A stretch of 61,606 nucleotides of DNA from Helicobacteraceae bacterium (GCA_017508245.1 JAFVZI010000001.1:1-61606), one strand, 5' to 3'; shown: positions 9,543 through 18,632, numbered from the stretch's first letter. The notes: generated by a model not told the origin, from the sequence alone. Made by a program: numbers and translations.

Positions 9543-10727
9543 TTAGAATCTTATATAAAATATATGCATATCACCACTATAGCTATATTCTATACTCATT
9601 TTATGTAGTTTAATAATCTCATTTACGATTGACAATCCAAGCCCATATCCACTTTTTGTAATCTCGCCACGATAAAATGGTTCAAAATAATACAATATAT
9701 CATTTTGCAATTTTTTGCCTTTATTGCAAAACATAATGCCCTTTTCACTCAATTCTATATTGGCAACACCATCATCGCTATATTTGATTGCATTTTCTAT
9801 CAAGTTTTTGACAGCAATACTAAGCAATCTTAAATCGCCTTTTATCTTAACACTTTTAATAATATTTACAACTATCTTTTCATTTTCAAAATCACGCAAT
9901 GCCTCAAATAGCACACTCTCGCTCATAAATTCACTAAAATTTAAGCTAAAATTACCCTCTTGGATTCTCTCATATTCAAGCATATTTTGACTAATCCTAT
10001 TAAGAGAATCTATATATCGATTTAAATCTTTTTTTAGCTCATCTCCATCTTTTAGACTAAGTGATAATTTTATTTTTGCAAGTGGTGTTTTTAGTTCGTG
10101 AGCAATATTTCTGGTGATTAACTCTCTTGCTTTAAGAAGATGGGATATTTTTTTATTCATTTCATTAAAAGCAAGCATTAATTGTCCTATTTCATCTTTT
10201 TGATTTATAGTTATCATTTTCGCATAGATTCCACCTTTCAGCTCATCGATTGCATTTTTTAGCTTGTTTAGCGGACGAAGCACTTTATGAAATAAGAAAA
10301 ATGCAAGCAAGGCAATGATGATTAGATGAAATAATAATATTATAATTTTATAATCATCCCACGCATTTTTATTTACAAGTCGAACAAAACTTATCTCATC
10401 ATCTAAAAAAAATACACTAAAGCCCATAAAAGAATCATAAGAGAAGATTCTAAAATATAAGATATTGCTAAAATCTTCATATAATGTAGTCGCATTTTTA
10501 GGAACATCTGTAACTCTAGTATATCCAAAACTATTTCCTATTCTATAAACAGCATCAAGATTCCCACTTAAATAATAAGGCATCAAAGTTTGCACGAAAA
10601 CAATCATTTCACTCTTCAATCTATCATTTTGACTTTCTTGCAGAATCTTATCTGTTTGGATAAAGAAGGCTATGGTGATAAAAAATAATACAAATATTAT
10701 AATTATAAATTCGTGTTTTAGTTGCAA
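9543..10727 (-). CDS. Membrane sensor histidine kinase
   Basis: A two-component sensor of 394 residues. Membrane segments lie at about 7-23 and 128-147, with a periplasmic sensor region between them. A HAMP linker follows, then the H-box NIAHELKTPLAKIK (phospho-accepting His about 210), N-box NLIENAIKYS, and G-box SGYGLGLSIVNEI. It resembles ArsS/CpxA-like kinases of Campylobacterota, but I cannot assign an orthologue. The TTG start overlaps the response regulator gene by 10 bases, so the pair is coupled. A Spy/CpxP-like periplasmic protein upstream suggests envelope or metal stress as the cue (inference). Confidence 0.92.
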   Translation of the reverse strand: MQLKHEFIIIIFVLFFITIAFFIQTDKILQESQNDRLKSEMIVFVQTLMPYYLSGNLDAVYRIGNSFGYTRVTDVPKNATTLYEDFSNILYFRIFSYDSFMGFSVFFLDDEISFVRLVNKNAWDDYKIIILLFHLIIIALLAFFLFHKVLRPLNKLKNAIDELKGGIYAKMITINQKDEIGQLMLAFNEMNKKISHLLKARELITRNIAHELKTPLAKIKLSLSLKDGDELKKDLNRYIDSLNRISQNMLEYERIQEGNFSLNFSEFMSESVLFEALRDFENEKIVVNIIKSVKIKGDLRLLSIAVKNLIENAIKYSDDGVANIELSEKGIMFCNKGKKLQNDILYYFEPFYRGEITKSGYGLGLSIVNEIIKLHKMSIEYSYSGDMHIFYIRF

Positions 10728-11386
10728 AATTTATACCCTATCCCCCAAACTGATTGTATAAATCTCGGCTCTTTTGCATTATCATTAATCTTAGATCTAA
10801 TATTTCTTATGTGCGTATCAATACTTCTTAGTGTAGAATCTTCATTCATAGCAGAAATGCTATTTGCAATTTGCTCTCTACTCATAGGTTTTTGCCTATT
10901 TTCTATCAAAAAAAGCAATATATCAAATTCGGTTGGCGTCAAATCTACATTTTGCCCATCAACACAAACACTTCTTTGTTCTACATTTACAACCATATTT
11001 TCAAATTCAAAATTTTTTAGCTTCAATCGTCTTAGCATCGCATTTATACGAGCCAATAACTCAATAGGTTCATATGGCTTTGCCAGATAGTCATCTGCAC
11101 CTCTTTCAAATCCCTCCACTTTATTGAAAATATCGCTCCTGGCACTTGATATGATGATTGGTGCTTGTGTGATTGACCTAATCTTTTTACATAGCTTAAA
11201 TCCATCCATTTCAGGAAGTGTCAAATCCAATATGATCAAATCTATATTATTTTTGCCTTCTAATATTTCTAATGCCTTGCTTGGTAAATGTGTTGCTATC
11301 ACTTCATACTTTGATTGAGTCAAATACGCTACTATAAGCCCTTGCATCTCCAAATCATCTTCAATCAATAATATTTTATGTGCCAT
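10718..11386 (-). CDS. OmpR-family response regulator
   Basis: A 222-residue DNA-binding regulator. The receiver domain (1-115) has acidic residues in LLIEDD, phospho-accepting Asp about 54 (LIILDLTLPEMDG), SSARS, and Lys about 104 (YLAKPYEP). A winged-helix trans_reg_C domain (125-222) carries LTPTEFDILLFL, RSIDTHIRNIRSKI, and VWGIGYKF. It is the cognate partner of the overlapping kinase. Its target may include the promoter region upstream of 11867, where an inverted repeat occurs, but no binding site can be proven. ATG 11386 is 22 bases after the CpxP-like gene. Confidence 0.94.
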   Translation of the reverse strand: MAHKILLIEDDLEMQGLIVAYLTQSKYEVIATHLPSKALEILEGKNNIDLIILDLTLPEMDGFKLCKKIRSITQAPIIISSARSDIFNKVEGFERGADDYLAKPYEPIELLARINAMLRRLKLKNFEFENMVVNVEQRSVCVDGQNVDLTPTEFDILLFLIENRQKPMSREQIANSISAMNEDSTLRSIDTHIRNIRSKINDNAKEPRFIQSVWGIGYKFCN

Positions 11387-11408
11387 AAATTCTCCAAAAA
11401 ATAAATTT

Positions 11409-11867
11409 TTATTTTATTATCTTTAAAAATGGATTACCATCAATTTCATCTTGACGAAGTCTTTGTGAATCTTCAAACCTGTTTTGTAAGATTCTACTAT
11501 AATTTTCCCTTTCTCTAATCTTTGCACCAAAAGCTGCTCTTTGCTCTTTGCTTAATACCTCATACACTCTAAGCAAAAAGTTTCGCTCAGCCGAAATTTT
11601 CCGACTCGCCAAATCCACACTATTGCTGATTATAATAGAATCTGCACTTAATGATGAATTTGCGAAGCTATCTACAATCTCATTATTGATTTTTTTAAAA
11701 TCAGCATACCATTGACGCAAAAATTCGTGATGCTGTTTCATAACATTATTTAACTTGATTTGCTGTTCTCTTGATAGCTTAAACTCTTTTAGCTCCATAT
11801 AAAAATTACCCAAAAAATCCGCCTTTAACATTAAAAAAGATATAAACAAAATAAGGACTATTCTCAT
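11409..11867 (-). CDS. Spy/CpxP-like periplasmic stress protein
   Basis: A 152-residue protein with a signal peptide (MRIVLILFISFLMLKA) and a mostly helical mature part. Two LTxxQ-like motifs are visible: LSREQQ about residue 33 and LSKEQRAAF about 107, typical of Spy/CpxP periplasmic chaperones and metal-resistance relatives. In E. coli CpxP is made by and inhibits the CpxAR system (known). Here it is the first gene of a run leading into a CpxAR-like pair, so a feedback role is likely but inferred. Overall similarity is weak and rests on the repeats and context. Confidence 0.75.
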   Translation of the reverse strand: MRIVLILFISFLMLKADFLGNFYMELKEFKLSREQQIKLNNVMKQHHEFLRQWYADFKKINNEIVDSFANSSLSADSIIISNSVDLASRKISAERNFLLRVYEVLSKEQRAAFGAKIRERENYSRILQNRFEDSQRLRQDEIDGNPFLKIIK

Positions 11868-11921
11868 AAAAATTCTCTTCTAAAAAATCTAATAAAATAA
11901 AGTGACACAGAAAAATTGTAA

Positions 11922-11944
11922 AACAAAATTGTGAATTTTTTGTT
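11922..11944 (-). terminator. Hairpin after the wecA-type gene
   Basis: A 7-base inverted repeat (AACAAAA / TTTTGTT) around a 9-base spacer, 6 bases past the stop codon at 11951 and followed by a T-rich stretch on the minus strand. It could be a weak terminator for the galE-wecA run, or an operator for the regulator encoded just downstream. Confidence 0.4.
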
Positions 11945-11950
11945 TAACTT

Positions 11951-12997
11951 CTAATATTTGAGTAATTTTATCCCTGAAAACTTAATAATTCTAAAATAAA
12001 TAAATAAATAAATGACAATAAAAATTGTAGAAATGATGATAAGTGCAAGTGTATTATCAAAAAACAAAATCGGCAAAAAAACAAATGGAATATTTAAAAT
12101 CCATACCAATATTGACGTTTTGTAATTTGAGCGAGTTATTCGCCTATAAATCAACATATGAAAATGGATAGAATCTGGCTCCATAGCAGACATAGAGCGA
12201 ATTATTTTTTTTCTATACATAGAAAATAATACTTAAAAAATAGGATAAATCATAATGCAGATTCCATACCACGGACTAACTCCATTATCTTTATTTTGAG
12301 TAAGCAAAATAAGCAAAAACGCCAAGATGAAGCCAACCAAGTATGCTCCACCATCACCTAAAAAGATTCTACCTTTTGGAAAATTTAAAAGTAAAAAACC
12401 AAATATTGCACCAATAAGTCCGATACAAATATAAAATATCTTTATATCACCAACGATATATGAAACAAATGTGATACTAAGAAGAACAAGAATGCTAAAT
12501 CCTCCAGCCAACCCATTAAAACCATCGATGATATTTATAGCATTTATAATCCCAACAATACAAAATACACTAAAAACTACACCAAGATAATAAGGCAAAG
12601 AAAATCCAATATCAACAATCACACAATTGAAAAAATAAATGGCACTAAGCGAGGCTAAAACTTGCAATAAAAGTCTCTGCCTTGGACTTAGAGAACCTTT
12701 AAAATCTTCCAAGATTCCACTTAAAAATACCAAAAATACAGGAATGAGCAAAAAAAGATTGAAATATTCTAATCTAAAAAATATGACAAAACAAAGAGCT
12801 AAGAATATGCCTATTCCACCAGCTCTAGGAATATCGCCACAATGCATTTTTTGGGGCTTTATAGTAGAATCTTTGTCGAGCAATAAACCGCTTTTTTGTG
12901 CATATCGTATGATAAAACTATCAACTACAAATGCAATAATAAGTGATAGAAAAAATACCTCGCAAAAATATACAATCTCATATTTAGGCATTTTCAT
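11951..12997 (-). pseudogene. wecA: WecA/TagO-type undecaprenyl-phosphate HexNAc-1-phosphate transferase interrupted by an in-frame TAA
   Basis: The family moves a HexNAc-1-phosphate onto undecaprenyl phosphate to start O-antigen or related glycan synthesis. From 12997 the frame encodes a polytopic protein with HCGDIPRAGGIGIF, NAINIIDGFNGLAGG, and FLGDGGAYLVGF, then meets TAA at 12235-12233 after YPIF. The same frame continues directly with VLFSMYRKKIIRSMSAMEP and the His motif DSIHFHMLIYRR, ending at 11951. The stop stands where the family usually has Glu (PIFEVLFS), so one G-to-T change (GAA to TAA) explains it. Without the stop the protein would be 348 residues, normal for the family. The downstream part (ATG 12220) lacks a good ribosome site. 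galE overlaps the 5' end by 14 bases. Confidence 0.88.
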
Positions 12998-14018
12998 CCT
13001 TTAGAGCACACTCCCATAAATATGCACTTTTTGCAATAAGTTTTAAATCATTATATTTTGGCTTCCAAGAAGTCTCTTTTAAGATTTTTGTATTATCAGA
13101 TATTAGTTTTGCTGGGTCGCCTTCTCGTCTCACACTTTGCACTACTTTAAAATCAACTCCGCTAACTTCTTTTACAATCTCAATCACTTCTTTTACGCTA
13201 TATCCATTACCATAGCCGACATTAAAAACGTCACTTTTTTTATGTGTATCCAAAAATTCATATGCACTTAAATGTGCTGATGCCAAATCATCGATATGAA
13301 TATAATCTCTAATGCAACTACCATCTTTTGTATCATAATCATCGCCAAAAATGCTTATGCTCTCTCTTTTTCCTACTGCACATTCACAAGCCACTTTTAT
13401 TAGATGTGTAGCATTTTTATTTCTTTGTCCAAGTCCGGATTTTTTTTCAAAATCACTATCACTTAACGCACCTGCGACATTAAAATACCTAAGTGCAACA
13501 AAATTAAAATCCTTGTATGCAATGGAAGCATCTCTTAAAATCATCTCACTCATCATCTTGGAAGCGCCATAAGGATTGATAGGACTTAGTGCAGAATCTT
13601 CTTTTACAGGCAATATTTTTGGCTCACCATAAACTGCGGCAGTGGAGCTAAAGATAAATTTATTTATATTAGATTCTATACACAGTGAAATCAAATTTAG
13701 TGTATTTTTGGTATTGTTTGAATAATATAAAAGCGGATTTATGACAGATTCTGGGACGATTAAAGAAGCTGCAAAATGCACTACACAATCAAATTTATTT
13801 GCTTTTAACAAAGATTCTAACGCACAAGTATCATCTAAATCAAGATTTATAAAATGGATTCTATCGCTAAATTTAGATTCTAAAAATCTAATATTTTCTA
13901 TAAATCCACTGCTTAAATTATCGATTACATAAACATTACAAGAAGTATTTTTTAAAAAAGTATAAGCACTACAAGAGCCGATATATCCAGCTGCACCAGT
14001 AAAAAGTATATTTTTCAA
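12984..14018 (-). CDS. galE: UDP-glucose 4-epimerase
   Basis: Interconverts UDP-glucose and UDP-galactose (or the HexNAc forms) for surface glycans. An extended short-chain dehydrogenase fold with NAD motif TGAAGYIGS, DNLSSG, catalytic Ser/Thr region FSSTAAVYGEP, and YxxxK in PYGASKMMSE, followed by RYFNVAGA and GSCIRDYIHIDDLA. About 344 residues, normal length. I chose TTG 14018 because AAGGAG lies five bases upstream; a GTG at 14024 overlaps that site. It overlaps the wecA-type gene, and together they would supply and start a glycan. Confidence 0.95.
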   Translation of the reverse strand: MKNILFTGAAGYIGSCSAYTFLKNTSCNVYVIDNLSSGFIENIRFLESKFSDRIHFINLDLDDTCALESLLKANKFDCVVHFAASLIVPESVINPLLYYSNNTKNTLNLISLCIESNINKFIFSSTAAVYGEPKILPVKEDSALSPINPYGASKMMSEMILRDASIAYKDFNFVALRYFNVAGALSDSDFEKKSGLGQRNKNATHLIKVACECAVGKRESISIFGDDYDTKDGSCIRDYIHIDDLASAHLSAYEFLDTHKKSDVFNVGYGNGYSVKEVIEIVKEVSGVDFKVVQSVRREGDPAKLISDNTKILKETSWKPKYNDLKLIAKSAYLWECALKDENA

Positions 14019-14171
14019 TATCACTCCTTGATAACTTTTCTAGATTCTGCAAAATTATACAATATTAGAATGTTACTTTTTTATTATTAAATATCATCAA
14101 TATCCAATATTTAATAGTTTGTTAATCTCTAGATTCTAATAATAAAATAATTTTATTTTAAGGGTGAAATT

Positions 14172-14627
14172 ATGGAAGATATTTTTGATAGACGGTCTCT
14201 ATCTATGACTATTTTGATGTCGCCAGATTTGGCTAATTTCAGTGGAGTAGTTCATGGTGGACACATGATGAGAATGCTAGATCAGGTGGCTTATGCGTGT
14301 GCAACTAGGTATTGTGGTGTTGATGTGGTAACAGTGTATGTAGATAGTGTGAGTTTTAAACAACCAGTGCCAATTGGCAATCTGGTAACGTTTCTAGCTA
14401 GAGTAAATTACACAGGAAAAAGCTCGATGGAAGTGGGCATAAAAGTAGTGAGTGAAGATATAAAAAATAGAACTGCAACACATACAAATAGCTGCTATTT
14501 TACGATGGTAGCGCTTGACCCAGATGGAATGCCGCTAGAAATCGACCAGCTAGTGCCAACAACAGAAGAAGATAAAAGACGTTATGAAGCAGCAAAACAA
14601 AGAAAGATTGCAAGAATCAAGAAATAA
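14172..14627 (+). CDS. Hotdog-fold acyl-CoA thioesterase (YciA-like)
   Basis: A 151-residue cytoplasmic enzyme that hydrolyses acyl-CoA to free acid and CoA. The hotdog signature VVHGGHMMRMLDQVAYACA (about residues 27-45) includes the catalytic acidic residue in the central helix. VDSVSFKQPVPIGN and the strand MEVGIKVVSED follow. The substrate range cannot be read from sequence. The gene is transcribed away from galE, and AAGGGTG precedes ATG 14172. Three AGAWTCT motifs lie directly after its stop. Confidence 0.88.
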   Translation: MEDIFDRRSLSMTILMSPDLANFSGVVHGGHMMRMLDQVAYACATRYCGVDVVTVYVDSVSFKQPVPIGNLVTFLARVNYTGKSSMEVGIKVVSEDIKNRTATHTNSCYFTMVALDPDGMPLEIDQLVPTTEEDKRRYEAAKQRKIARIKK

Positions 14628-15167
14628 TAAATAGAATCTAAAAGTCCTCATAGATTCTTAAGATTCTAAGACTTTATGATAATGTCGAATTATTTAAATT
14701 TAAACCTATCTTTTGTGTTGCCTAAATAACACTATATTCTTTTATTGGCTCTTGCATTTATCATAACTATGATTTATTTTATAGTGATAATGCAGCACAA
14801 AGTCCATATAAAGCGTATTTATTCATAATAATTACGCATCACTTCTCAAATAAACAAACCTAAAATAGATAAATAAATACCAAATAAATTACTACGCCAA
14901 AGCAATATTTATTTTGATTCCACAAAAAATGTAAGGCCTTAATAAGTCTTAGTTTGTCATTTCTCTTAAAATCAGCTTTACCTATTACCATTTGAAGCAA
15001 TTTAAAATCAAATAAAATCTCTACTTATTTTTGCTAAATCCAAATAATACAATTCTACCAAGTCTAGTAATAACAAGGTCTAGCAATAAAAAGCTTACTT
15101 CAAATAGCATTATTTCCTTAATGCTTATTTTTCAATTTTAACTTTTCTTGTCATTTATTATTTCTTT
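14628..15167. other. Gene-poor 540-base gap
   Basis: No frame here shows family motifs, a Shine-Dalgarno site with a long frame, or a tRNA-like fold. The left end holds AGAATCT at 14633-14639 and AGATTCT at 14652-14658 and 14661-14667; the first two form an 8-base stem (AGAATCTA/TAGATTCT) that may terminate the thioesterase transcript. A short imperfect repeat (AAGTCTAGTAATAA / AAGGTCTAGCAATAA) occurs near 15058-15090. The rest looks like decayed or neutral sequence. Confidence 0.6.
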
Positions 15168-15788
15168 TTAGATTCCAAGTAATAGCATTTTTAGCAAGTA
15201 TTCGACTTCATCATCGTTTAGAAATGTGCTTTTGCCAAGATTGATAAAATCAAAAAATAAATCTTTATCAATCACTTCGATATTATTTGGTATGCAATTA
15301 TGATGAGCACACAAAAACCCTCTAGTTACTGCTATCTTACTAGATAATTTTTCATTACAAATAAAACAATTAGCATCTAGGCTCAATCTACCTTCAAACT
15401 GTAATAATTTTACATACATTTCTATCAATACCCTTGCAGGATTCTGCTTATCTAAGATAATGGCACCATTGCTTAACATTTCAAAATAAAAACTAGGAAT
15501 CTCCTCTGTATCACGCAAGTGATTATTTAATAGCTTTAAAAATTGTTGCCAATAATAAAGCCTAGTAAAATTACTCTCCCAAGCAAATCCTAGTTGCATA
15601 ATATTACGCAATTTTGGAATAAACTGCCCATTATATTCTATATCAAAATCAATTTTTCTACCAACGCTAATGATGCTATGTCTAAGCCCATAAAATCGAT
15701 ACAGACTTAAAAATTTATTTTGTGTTATGATTTGGACTATAATATCTTCATTTTTTAGTTTTGTAATGCCGCTTATAAACCCCTGCAA
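15168..15788 (-). CDS. recO: Recombination mediator RecO, Campylobacterota type
   Basis: RecO works with RecR to load RecA on SSB-coated DNA. The 206-residue product starts MQGFISGI and has NKFLSLYRFYGLRHS, VGRKIDFDIEY, PKLRNIMQLGFAWE, and a Cys-bearing region CFICNEKL about 50 residues from the end, matching the short divergent RecO of Helicobacter (HP0951-like). I chose TTG 15788 because GGAGG lies five bases upstream and the protein then begins like its relatives. It is divergent from accD. Confidence 0.85.
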   Translation of the reverse strand: MQGFISGITKLKNEDIIVQIITQNKFLSLYRFYGLRHSIISVGRKIDFDIEYNGQFIPKLRNIMQLGFAWESNFTRLYYWQQFLKLLNNHLRDTEEIPSFYFEMLSNGAIILDKQNPARVLIEMYVKLLQFEGRLSLDANCFICNEKLSSKIAVTRGFLCAHHNCIPNNIEVIDKDLFFDFINLGKSTFLNDDEVEYLLKMLLLGI

Positions 15789-15927
15789 AAATCCTCCATA
15801 AATCTCTACTAACAAATTATTATAATGATACTAAATATGTATCGCAAGTTTTGCTAATGAATTATTTTAGTAAAGATAAGGAGTTTTTTTGTAATATTTC
15901 AAAACTTTTTAAAAGGGGAGGCAGGTA

Positions 15928-16812
15928 GTGGCTCTAGGAATTTTTAATAAAAAAAATAAACAAATACCAGCAGAAACCGCACCAAAAGAAACACAGGCAC
16001 AATGGATAAAATGCAAATCGTGCAATGCATTGATGTATTATAAAGAAGTGCTAAGTCGAAACTCTGTATGTCCAAAATGTAATTATCACTTTAGGATAAA
16101 TGTCCTTGATAGAATAAGATTAATCTTTGATGAAGACAACATAATAGAACACGATAGGAATCTGTTACCAACTGACCCGCTAAATTTTGTAGATAAAAAA
16201 AGCTACAAACAGCGAATCGAAGAATACTCCAAAAAAACAGATGGCAGAGAAAGCTCTGCAATAAGCATAGAGGGAGAAATCAACGGAATAAAAGTGCAAT
16301 GTGTAATGTTTGATTTTGAATTTATGGCAGGAAGTCTTGCATCGGTTGAGGGTGAAAAAATTGTAAGAGCTATAAATAGAGCGATTGAAAAACAACAAGG
16401 ATTAATCATTTGCTCATCAAGTGGTGGAGCAAGAATGCAAGAAAGCACATTTTCTTTAATGCAAATGGCAAAAACAAGTGCTGCCATAGATAAACTAGCC
16501 AAGGCTAATCTTCCCTATATCTCTATTTTAACAGACCCTACGCTAGGTGGTGTTAGTGCATCATTTGCATTTTTAGGTGATATTATCATAGCAGAACCGG
16601 GAGCCACAATAGGATTTGCGGGAGCTAGAGTGATAAAACAAACAATAGGTGAGGATTTGCCAGCAGGATTCCAAACAGCAGAATTTCTCTTAGAACATGG
16701 GCTGATTGATATGGTAGTCCATAGAAAAGAATTAAAAAAGACTTTAAGTGATTTATTAGAAATGCTAACAAATGAAAATAAGAATTTATTCAATAGCAAA
16801 AAAACAAAATAA
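15928..16812 (+). CDS. accD: Acetyl-CoA carboxylase carboxyltransferase subunit beta
   Basis: Transfers CO2 from carboxybiotin to acetyl-CoA to make malonyl-CoA, the first step of fatty acid synthesis, in complex with AccA. The 294-residue product has an N-terminal zinc ribbon (CKSCNALMYYKEVL then CPKCNYHF) and a crotonase-fold domain with SSSGGARMQEST, PTLGGVSASFAFLGD, and EPGATIGFAGARVI. GTG 15928 has GGGGAG seven bases upstream. First gene of accD-rlmH-dksA-membrane protein-dus, an order also found in Campylobacter jejuni. Confidence 0.97.
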   Translation: MALGIFNKKNKQIPAETAPKETQAQWIKCKSCNALMYYKEVLSRNSVCPKCNYHFRINVLDRIRLIFDEDNIIEHDRNLLPTDPLNFVDKKSYKQRIEEYSKKTDGRESSAISIEGEINGIKVQCVMFDFEFMAGSLASVEGEKIVRAINRAIEKQQGLIICSSSGGARMQESTFSLMQMAKTSAAIDKLAKANLPYISILTDPTLGGVSASFAFLGDIIIAEPGATIGFAGARVIKQTIGEDLPAGFQTAEFLLEHGLIDMVVHRKELKKTLSDLLEMLTNENKNLFNSKKTK

Positions 16813-17221
16813 CTGTGATGAATTTATCAAACAAATTAAACAATTTGGGGTAATAGTGGAAGACATATGCATATTTAATGCTAATATACAAAAAGCACAA
16901 AAAGATTCTGCTATTAGTGCAAAAGAATCTTATAGGGCAGAATTTAGCAAATATCTTAAAAATAATGTGCTAAATATAGCACTTCACCCAAATGGCAAAG
17001 AAGTAAGCACATTTGAATTTAGCAATCTCTTAAGAGATAAAAATGAAATAACTTTTTTTATTGGCGGTGCATTTGGTTTTGATGATGTATTTTTATCAAA
17101 AACTACAAATATATCACTAAGTAAGCTTACTTTTAGCCATAAAATCGCAAAAATTGTTGTATTTGAACAAATATTTAGAGCTTTATGTATTATAAACAAT
17201 CACCCATATCACAAAGAATGA
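16772..17221 (+). CDS. rlmH: 23S rRNA pseudouridine1915 N3-methyltransferase
   Basis: A SPOUT-class methyltransferase that modifies pseudouridine 1915 of helix 69 in assembled ribosomes using S-adenosylmethionine. The 149-residue product has the knot motif FFIGGAFGF and the typical C-terminal stretch LSKLTFSHKIAKIVVFEQIF ending NNHPYHKE. ATG 16772 lies inside accD, giving a 41-base overlap, so translation is coupled to accD. Confidence 0.94.
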   Translation: MKIRIYSIAKKQNNCDEFIKQIKQFGVIVEDICIFNANIQKAQKDSAISAKESYRAEFSKYLKNNVLNIALHPNGKEVSTFEFSNLLRDKNEITFFIGGAFGFDDVFLSKTTNISLSKLTFSHKIAKIVVFEQIFRALCIINNHPYHKE

Positions 17222-17230
17222 AGGAGCAAT

Positions 17231-17590
17231 ATGCGGAAGAGAGAGATTGAGGAACTGAAAACTAAACTTGATTTATTAAAAAATCATATCATAAGCTCTA
17301 TACAAGATTCTAATGATACTATTAGCACTCTAAATAGTTTAAGCACAAGTGAAGAAGCTGATATAGGCAGTTTTAAGTCAATGGCATATATTGATGAAAA
17401 TATATTAAGAAATCATAATATGTATTTAAAAGATATAAATAAAGCTATCAAAAAGATAGAAAATAATCAATATGGAAAATGTGAAATGTGTAATAAAAAT
17501 ATTGATATAAGGCGTTTAAGGGCAAAACCTTATGCAAGATTCTGCATAGCTTGCAGAGAATTATATGAAAAACAAAATAGCAAAAAATAA
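17231..17590 (+). CDS. dksA: DksA/TraR family zinc-finger transcription factor
   Basis: A 119-residue protein with a helical N-terminus and a C4 zinc finger: CEMC, 17 residues, then CIAC. DksA-type proteins bind RNA polymerase through the secondary channel and adjust rRNA and amino-acid gene transcription with ppGpp (known for the family). Position next to rlmH and accD matches the Campylobacter dksA gene. AAGGAG precedes ATG 17231. Confidence 0.88.
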   Translation: MRKREIEELKTKLDLLKNHIISSIQDSNDTISTLNSLSTSEEADIGSFKSMAYIDENILRNHNMYLKDINKAIKKIENNQYGKCEMCNKNIDIRRLRAKPYARFCIACRELYEKQNSKK

Positions 17591-17601
17591 AAGGATAATA
17601 A

Positions 17602-18615
17602 ATGTTTTATAAATACTATCCATTAACAATACTAATACTTGGTGCCTTGCTTGGTCTTTATATATACAATCTTGATAGCACAACATTTGAATATACACTA
17701 CCTTTTAGTGATTTGACATATGATATGCCTGTTGCACTTTGGGTTGTAATAATAGTATATGCATTTTTCTTTATCACTATCGTATTTATTTTCTCGGATA
17801 GAATGGGAAAATTTCTAAGCAATAATGCAATCAAAAGTGATAAAAAAATTTTTATACAAAAAATTAAAAATAAAATCATAGAAAGAAAAGATGAGAATCT
17901 AATCCTAAAAACAAGCCTATTTAAAGAAATAGGAAACATAATAGATCAGTTTGATATATCACCAAAGGTAGATTCTACAGAATGCCAAAATGCAGAAATA
18001 AAAAAAATACTGGCAATGTATTCAAATCTAAAAAATGGTGAGGAAATAGATATTCACAAATTTAATATTCCTAAGACAAGCTCACTATTTACACTAAATG
18101 TAAAAAATAGTATCTCAAAAAACTATAAAAATGGGCTGCCTATAATAAAAAATAAAAATTACATATATGAGCTAAAAAAATTTGCTTTTATTGCACTCAT
18201 AAAAAATGCTGATAACAAAGAGATTGAAAAATATAAAGACCAAATAAGCTATGATAGAGAAATAGCACTTGAGATGTTAAATGTATTTGTAGAAGGCAGA
18301 ATCTCTTTAAGCAATCAAGAAATAAGCGATATGTGCAAAAATGCAAAATTTACAAAAGATGATTATCTAAATCTTGTAAAATCTGCAAAAGGCAAACTCG
18401 ACCCAAATGCGTGGATTAAAATATCTGAGTATCTAGCTGATAATGATGAAAATGCAGAAAATGCGTATTTTTATGTCCTGTTAGAATTAGAAATGCTAGA
18501 TAGGGCAAAAGAAAGACTGAGGACACAACCCGCATATGAATTTTTAAATGTACGTGCATATCTTGATTTAAAAATAGCAGGAAAATCTTATCCAACAGAT
18601 TTATTTTTTAAATAA
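17602..18615 (+). CDS. Conserved membrane protein of unknown function
   Basis: A 337-residue protein with two predicted membrane segments (about residues 6-22 and 46-65) and a long Lys- and Asn-rich, mainly helical cytoplasmic part with no catalytic motif I recognise. The C-terminal third (AYFYVLLELEMLDRAKERL) looks TPR-like, so protein binding is possible. Its place between dksA and dus matches the uncharacterised membrane gene at that point in C. jejuni. Confidence 0.8.
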   Translation: MFYKYYPLTILILGALLGLYIYNLDSTTFEYTLPFSDLTYDMPVALWVVIIVYAFFFITIVFIFSDRMGKFLSNNAIKSDKKIFIQKIKNKIIERKDENLILKTSLFKEIGNIIDQFDISPKVDSTECQNAEIKKILAMYSNLKNGEEIDIHKFNIPKTSSLFTLNVKNSISKNYKNGLPIIKNKNYIYELKKFAFIALIKNADNKEIEKYKDQISYDREIALEMLNVFVEGRISLSNQEISDMCKNAKFTKDDYLNLVKSAKGKLDPNAWIKISEYLADNDENAENAYFYVLLELEMLDRAKERLRTQPAYEFLNVRAYLDLKIAGKSYPTDLFFK

Positions 18616-18632
18616 AATTTAAAGGAAAGCAA

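Noticed and set aside
12221-12240. Programmed frameshift at the T run in the wecA-type gene
   Set aside because: The two halves are in the same frame; only a stop codon separates them, so frameshifting would not help.
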